Source of the DNA: Bacteroides sp.
GTDB taxonomy: Bacteria; Bacteroidota; Bacteroidia; Bacteroidales; Muribaculaceae
Assembly: GCA_014801985.1 (NCBI GenBank)
Contig: JAAVDD010000013.1
Coordinates: 6,702-70,701 of the forward strand
Length of the DNA: 64,000 bases
Direction of reading: 5' to 3'
Made by a program: the position numbers and the translations under genes
Shown: piece after piece, positions 58,700 to 64,000 of the stretch
Numbering within the stretch: the stretch's first letter is position 1
Layout: the number at the start of each line of letters is the position of its first letter
Notes under the pieces: model-generated
What the model was told of the DNA's origin: nothing
Databases searched by the model: none
What the model saw: only the letters and a program-made list of their open reading frames with translations

Positions 58700-60841
58700 T
58701 TATTTCTTTATGCCATCACGACGCATCAATGCCTCTACGGATGGTTCTTTGCCACGGAACTCAATGTACAGCGTCATCGGATCCACAGTGTTACCGCTCT
58801 GAAGCATTTTGCGGAATCTCTGTGCAGTTTTCTTGTCGAATAATCCATTCTCCTGGAAGGCAGCGAATGCATCGGCATCAAGTGCCTCACTCCATTTATA
58901 CCCGTAATATCCGGCAGCATAACCACCTGAGAAGATATGTCCGAATGAGGGGGAAGTCAAACATCCCTCAACAGCTTCAAAACATCTCACAGGATCCTGA
59001 GCAGTTTTTTCAAATTCATATATGTCGGCCGATGCACGCAAAGGTTCCTCAATAGTATGATATGCCATGTCAAGATAACCGAATCCCAACTGACGCATGC
59101 AAGAATATGCTGCACCATATTGAGAGGCCTTTACAAACTTGTCGATGAGTGCCTGCGGCATCTTTTTGCCGGTCTTATAATGTTTGGCAAAACTGTCGAG
59201 ATATTCCTTTTCAGTGAGATAGTTCTCGTTAAACTGCGAGAAGAGCTCCACGAAATCATGCTTAACATTTGTTCCGCTTAAGGATTCGTAGGTCGCCTCT
59301 GCCGATAAACCATGAAGGGCATGGCCAAATTCATGAAGGAATGTCTCGACCTCGTACGGTGTCAGAAGTACAGGTTCCTTGCCTACAGGTTTTGAGAAAT
59401 TGCAGACGATTGAAATCAAAGGTATGTTCTTCGTTCCTTCATCATCTTTCGACTCGGTGCGGAATTCAGTCATCCATGCACCCGGACTCTTGCCGGGTCG
59501 ATAGAAGAAGTCTGCATAGAGCACACCCAGAAGCTTACCATCACTTTCATATACCTCATAGGCCTTCACATCCGGATGATACACATCAATATTCTTATTT
59601 TCTTTGAATTTATAGCCATAAAGCTTGGTGGCGAGCCCGAAAACGCCCTTTATGGTATTCTCTAATTCAAAATAAGGCTTCATGTCTTCGTCGTTGAAGG
59701 CATAACGATCGCTTTTCAGTTTGTCGCTCCAATAAGAATAATCCCATGCCTCAAGCTTGAAATCATCTCCTTCACTTTTTCGTGCGTAGTCTTCGATTTC
59801 CTTAAGCTCTTTCTTCATTGGCTCGGTATAGTTGATCCTGAGATTCTCAAGAAAATCCATTACTGCCTCCGGAGTCTTTGCCATCGTGGTCTGAAGGGAA
59901 TATTCAGCAAAATTCTTCTTTCCCATCAGCTTAGCGATTTCCAGACGAATGTTTGCAATATCCTTCAGCACCTGCACATTATCAAATTCCCCTCCTATAT
60001 TTCGGCTTGAATAAAGATTATAGAGCTGTTTACGGAGATCTCGACGAGCCGAATATTTCATGAAAGGACTATATGAAGGAGCAAACACAGTGACAAGGTA
60101 GGAAACACCATCGTCAGCCTTCCCTTCTGCTTCCAGAGCCTCTTTTGCAGCTTCTCTATATCCAGCCTTTATTGCGTCAGGTATACCGCTCAAATCCTCC
60201 TCCTTTAGCCATAACGCGCGAGACGGCTCTTTCATGGCATTTGACACATTTTGGGAGAATCTTACATTAAGAGCAGAGAGCTCGGCATTCAACTTACGAT
60301 ATTTCTCACGAGCCTCTCCTTCAAGGGATGCACCTGAAACCACAAAATTATCATAAGTCTCCTCAATCAGACGCAACTGTTCCGGGGTAAGGGAAGTATC
60401 CTGATTACGAAGATCATATACTTGACGGATACGATTCCAGAGACCTTCGTTAAGGACCACATCCGTTGAATGCTGCGAGAGAGCGGGAGTCACTTTGGCA
60501 ACAATATTCATCATCACAGTGTCTCCTGATGCCGTCTCAAGATTGCTAAGTGCCAAAATAGAACGGTTGAGAACTTCCCCACTACGGTCGAGGGCTGCAA
60601 TAGTATTTTCAAACGTGGGAACACTACGTTGATTTACTATCGAGGCTATTTCCTGATTTCTCAGACGAATCCCTTCCATCACCCCCTCTTCATAATCAGA
60701 TGGTGTGAGAGTGGAGAATGGCAGCGTTCCGTATATGCCGGTACCTCCAGTAATTAAAGGGTTGTTCTTGGCACCATCTGCCTCTGCCGCAAAAGTGAGC
60801 ATGGAGAAGGCTGCCAACGAACTCATGAAGAATTTTTTCAT
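58700..60841 (-). CDS. M3 family metallopeptidase (peptidyl-dipeptidase Dcp-like), secreted
   Basis: Signal peptide; VETFLHEFGHALHGLSAEATYESLSGTNVKHDFVELFSQF. Confidence 0.93.
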   Translation of the reverse strand: MKKFFMSSLAAFSMLTFAAEADGAKNNPLITGGTGIYGTLPFSTLTPSDYEEGVMEGIRLRNQEIASIVNQRSVPTFENTIAALDRSGEVLNRSILALSNLETASGDTVMMNIVAKVTPALSQHSTDVVLNEGLWNRIRQVYDLRNQDTSLTPEQLRLIEETYDNFVVSGASLEGEAREKYRKLNAELSALNVRFSQNVSNAMKEPSRALWLKEEDLSGIPDAIKAGYREAAKEALEAEGKADDGVSYLVTVFAPSYSPFMKYSARRDLRKQLYNLYSSRNIGGEFDNVQVLKDIANIRLEIAKLMGKKNFAEYSLQTTMAKTPEAVMDFLENLRINYTEPMKKELKEIEDYARKSEGDDFKLEAWDYSYWSDKLKSDRYAFNDEDMKPYFELENTIKGVFGLATKLYGYKFKENKNIDVYHPDVKAYEVYESDGKLLGVLYADFFYRPGKSPGAWMTEFRTESKDDEGTKNIPLISIVCNFSKPVGKEPVLLTPYEVETFLHEFGHALHGLSAEATYESLSGTNVKHDFVELFSQFNENYLTEKEYLDSFAKHYKTGKKMPQALIDKFVKASQYGAAYSCMRQLGFGYLDMAYHTIEEPLRASADIYEFEKTAQDPVRCFEAVEGCLTSPSFGHIFSGGYAAGYYGYKWSEALDADAFAAFQENGLFDKKTAQRFRKMLQSGNTVDPMTLYIEFRGKEPSVEALMRRDGIKK

Positions 60842-61041
60842 TGTTTTATATTTAATTTTTTACAGAATTTTTCATGTAGGATACATACCCACAGTCGATG
60901 ATTGCAAATTTACAAAAAAATCAGGCACATTGCAAATCCTTTGATTTTTTATATTAAATGCACATAATAATGAGATTTTATACATTTAATTTGTAATTTA
61001 ATCGGATTTTTAGGCAAGAGAAAAGAAAAATGCAAATAAAA

Positions 61042-61073
61042 TTTGTCATTTAATAAAATTTTGCATAATTTTA
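61042..61073 (+). promoter_or_regulatory. Candidate Bacteroidetes-type promoter of ilvD
   Basis: TTTG (61042-61045) - 20 nt - TAATTTTA (one mismatch to TAnnTTTG). Confidence 0.45.
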
Positions 61074-61146
61074 CGCTTTCAAATTAACGGTGGGATAATC
61101 GTATGTTGCTTTGCGTGGTTCCGCCCCTTTTACAGGTAAGAAGACT

Positions 61147-62976
61147 ATGGTTAATAAACTGAGAAGCTACGCCAGCACTTTCGGACGGAGAATGGCCGGG
61201 GCGAGAGCACTTTGGCGAGCAAACGGCATGAAAGAGGAGCAGATGGGGAAACCCATTATCGCTATTGTCAATTCTTTCACTCAATTTGTACCCGGACATA
61301 CACATCTTCATGAAATCGGACAGATTGTCAAAAAGGAGATTGACTCATTAGGATGTTTCGCCGCGGAGTTCAATACAATCGCTATTGACGATGGTATAGC
61401 CATGGGCCATGACGGAATGCTATATTCCCTCCCTTCACGTGATTTAATTGCTGACTCGGTAGAGTATATGGTCAATGCTCATAAGGCTGATGCAATGATA
61501 TGTATCAGCAACTGCGATAAGGTCACCCCCGGCATGCTGATGGCAGCCATGCGTCTAAACATTCCAACGATATTTGTATCAGGAGGCCCGATGGAGGCTG
61601 GAAATATCAATGGCAAGAAAGTCGATCTTATTAATATAATGATTGATTCTGCTGATGACTCCAAGACTGATAAAGAGGTGGAAGATCTGGAAAAATTAGG
61701 ATGTCCCACATGTGGTTCATGCTCCGGTATGTTTACTGCAAATTCCATGAACTCTCTCAATGAGGCCATTGGATTAGCTCTGCCTGGAAATGGGACAGTA
61801 CTTGCATCGCACAAAAATAGAATCGAACTTTTTAAGGATGCAGCGCGCAAGATCGTTGAAAACACATATAAATATTATAGAGATGGCGACGATAGCGTGC
61901 TCCCCCGAAGCATCGCCACAAGAGATGCGATGCTTAATGCAATGACTCTCGATATTGCAATGGGAGGAAGCACCAACACTGTGCTTCATCTTTTAGCCGT
62001 GGCTAACGAAGCCGGAGCAGACTTTTCTATGACTGATATAGATATGCTTTCACGTAAGACACCGGTCTTATGTAAGGTGGCTCCAAACAGCGAATATCAC
62101 ATCGAGGATGTTAATCGTGCAGGTGGCATCCTGTCTATTATGAGGGAACTCGCTAAAGAGGGACTGATTAATACAGAAGTCAAGCGTGTCGATGGGATCA
62201 CACTTGGAGAAGCAATAGACGAATATGCCTTGAATGGTAAAAACTATTCTGAAAAAGCTGATGCTCTATGGCATTCTGCACCAGGAGGAGTAAAGACTAC
62301 AATCATGGGCTCGCAGGAGAATAGGTATAAGTCTCTGGACACTGACCGGACTGAGGGGTGTATCCGTGATTTTGACCATGCATACGTGAAAGATGGAGGT
62401 CTTGCTGTATTAAAGGGGAACATTGCTGTAGACGGATGTGTTGTGAAAACTGCGGGTGTGGATGAAAGTATTTTTAAATTCTCCGGTCCGGCTAAAGTGT
62501 TTAATTCGCAGGAGGAGGCCGTAGAAGGGATTCTATCCGATAAAGTCAAGAGCGGAGATGTTGTGGTAATTCTCTATGAGGGTCCCAAAGGAGGCCCGGG
62601 AATGCAGGAAATGCTATATCCCACCAGTTACATCAAAAGTAAACATTTAGGTAAGGAATGTGCGCTAATTACTGATGGACGATTCTCTGGAGGAACATCC
62701 GGTCTTTCCATTGGACATATATCTCCTGAGGCAGCTGCAGGTGGAAATATAGCTCTCATAAAAGATGGAGATATCATAGATATTGATATCCCGGCACGTT
62801 CGATCAATGTGCGTCTTTCAGAGGAAGAACTATCAAAACGACGTGAAGAGGAACTTGATTTCGGTAAGAGTGCATTCACTCCAAGATCCAGAGATAGATA
62901 TATAAGCCGTGCACTTAAAGCATACGCGGCTTCAGTGACCTCCGCAGATAAAGGAGGTGTGAGAAAGGAACTTTAA
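61147..62976 (+). CDS. ilvD: Dihydroxy-acid dehydratase
   Basis: [76 protein letters not shown] at 61147 preferred over TTG at 61111. Confidence 0.95.
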   Translation: MVNKLRSYASTFGRRMAGARALWRANGMKEEQMGKPIIAIVNSFTQFVPGHTHLHEIGQIVKKEIDSLGCFAAEFNTIAIDDGIAMGHDGMLYSLPSRDLIADSVEYMVNAHKADAMICISNCDKVTPGMLMAAMRLNIPTIFVSGGPMEAGNINGKKVDLINIMIDSADDSKTDKEVEDLEKLGCPTCGSCSGMFTANSMNSLNEAIGLALPGNGTVLASHKNRIELFKDAARKIVENTYKYYRDGDDSVLPRSIATRDAMLNAMTLDIAMGGSTNTVLHLLAVANEAGADFSMTDIDMLSRKTPVLCKVAPNSEYHIEDVNRAGGILSIMRELAKEGLINTEVKRVDGITLGEAIDEYALNGKNYSEKADALWHSAPGGVKTTIMGSQENRYKSLDTDRTEGCIRDFDHAYVKDGGLAVLKGNIAVDGCVVKTAGVDESIFKFSGPAKVFNSQEEAVEGILSDKVKSGDVVVILYEGPKGGPGMQEMLYPTSYIKSKHLGKECALITDGRFSGGTSGLSIGHISPEAAAGGNIALIKDGDIIDIDIPARSINVRLSEEELSKRREEELDFGKSAFTPRSRDRYISRALKAYAASVTSADKGGVRKEL

Positions 62977-62987
62977 ACGGAAGAATC

Positions 62988-64000
62988 ATGAGTAATCAAA
63001 TTTCCGGAGCAGAAATACTTATAAGGTCGCTTATCGACCAGGGTGTAAAAAATATATTCGGGTATCCGGGTGGTACTATTATGCCTGTGTATGACAAACT
63101 ATATGACTACACAGATCGTATTAATCACTATCTTGCCCGTCATGAACAAGGTGCAATCCATGCAGCTGAAGGCTTTGCAAGGGTCACCGGAAAAACCGGT
63201 GTGGTATTCGCAACTTCCGGACCCGGGGCGATGAATCTTCTCACCGGCCTAAATGACGCCTTGATCGATAGCACTCCCATTGTCGCGATCACAGGACAGG
63301 TGGCTACCGCGTTTCTTGGTAAAGATGCTTTTCAGGAATCCGATATTGTCAGCGTGACTTTACCGGTGACTAAATGGACTATTCAGGTACGTAAGCCGGA
63401 AGATATAGCCCCTGCTGTGGCTAAAGCATTCTATATTGCAAATTCGGGTCGGCCGGGTCCGGTAGTGGTTGATCTCACCAAGGACGCCCAGATGGCCATG
63501 GCCGAATACAAAGTTGAGACATGTGATTATATCCGCAGTTATCATCCTAATCCTGAAATAAAGGATGCAGTGATTCTGGAAGCAGCAGAGATGATCAATA
63601 ATGCAAAACGCCCACTCATTCTTGCAGGCCATGGCATATCGATTGCAAATGCCGAGAATCTACTCATACAGTTGGCGGAAAAGGCTCAAATTCCGGTGGG
63701 ATGTACAATGTTGGGTCTCTCTGCAATTCCAACCTCTCATCCGCTTTACAAGGGAATGTTGGGTATGCATGGAAATATAGGACCGAACATAAATACAAAT
63801 AACGCTGACGTAATCATCGCGTTAGGGATGAGATTTGATGATCGTGTCACAGGCGATGTTACAAAATATGCTCCAGATGCTAAAATTATTCATATGGACA
63901 TCGACGCCAGTGAATTTGATAAATGCATCAAGAGCGACCTCCATATACATGGATGCGTGAATCAAGCATTGAAAAAGCTTATTCCTTTTGTAAATGAATC
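62988..64000 (+). CDS. ilvB: Acetolactate synthase large subunit (3' end outside window)
   Basis: Manual translation MSNQISGAEILIRSLIDQGVKNIFGYPGGTIMPVYDKLYDY...ARHEQGAIHAAEGFARVTGKTGVVFATSGPGAMNLLTGLNDA; follows ilvD. Confidence 0.94.
   Translation, partial: MSNQISGAEILIRSLIDQGVKNIFGYPGGTIMPVYDKLYDYTDRINHYLARHEQGAIHAAEGFARVTGKTGVVFATSGPGAMNLLTGLNDALIDSTPIVAITGQVATAFLGKDAFQESDIVSVTLPVTKWTIQVRKPEDIAPAVAKAFYIANSGRPGPVVVDLTKDAQMAMAEYKVETCDYIRSYHPNPEIKDAVILEAAEMINNAKRPLILAGHGISIANAENLLIQLAEKAQIPVGCTMLGLSAIPTSHPLYKGMLGMHGNIGPNINTNNADVIIALGMRFDDRVTGDVTKYAPDAKIIHMDIDASEFDKCIKSDLHIHGCVNQALKKLIPFVNE

Overview
The window looks like a stretch of ordinary Bacteroidales chromosome, and the protein styles and Bacteroidetes-type promoters (TTTG-N20-TAnnTTTG) suggest a Muribaculaceae-like genome. 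I saw no CRISPR array, prophage or conjugative module. Housekeeping content: dnaA, ddl, ileS-lspA, a four-gene histidine utilisation operon (hutU-ftcD-hutI-hutH), rlmD-like, comEC, aroE, an ABC-F ATPase, groES-groEL, uvrA, dapA-dnaG, an ABC-2 exporter, miaA, proS, ilvD-ilvB, several peptidases (M13, S9/DPP-IV, M3, NlpC/P60), a GH13 amylase, and two identical tandem tRNA-Gln(CTG) genes. The accessory signals that stand out are: (i) a complete IS5-like element with matching ends and a candidate TTAT target duplication, inserted 21 bp upstream of an outer-membrane protein gene; (ii) a 52-aa ORF missing from the supplied track, translationally coupled to a Firmicutes-like Y-family DNA polymerase and resembling the YolD-like partner proteins; (iii) a ~160-bp imperfect intergenic palindrome with the core GCATAGCCCGCTATGC; (iv) a perfect 58-bp palindrome between convergent genes; (v) an uncharacterised multi-pass membrane protein overlapping miaA; (vi) a type-B T9SS-like (CHU_C) protein directly downstream of uvrA. 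I did not find a clearly new multi-gene system. The best leads are the polymerase/small-protein pair and the intergenic palindrome. All family names come from reading motifs by eye; no database search was run.
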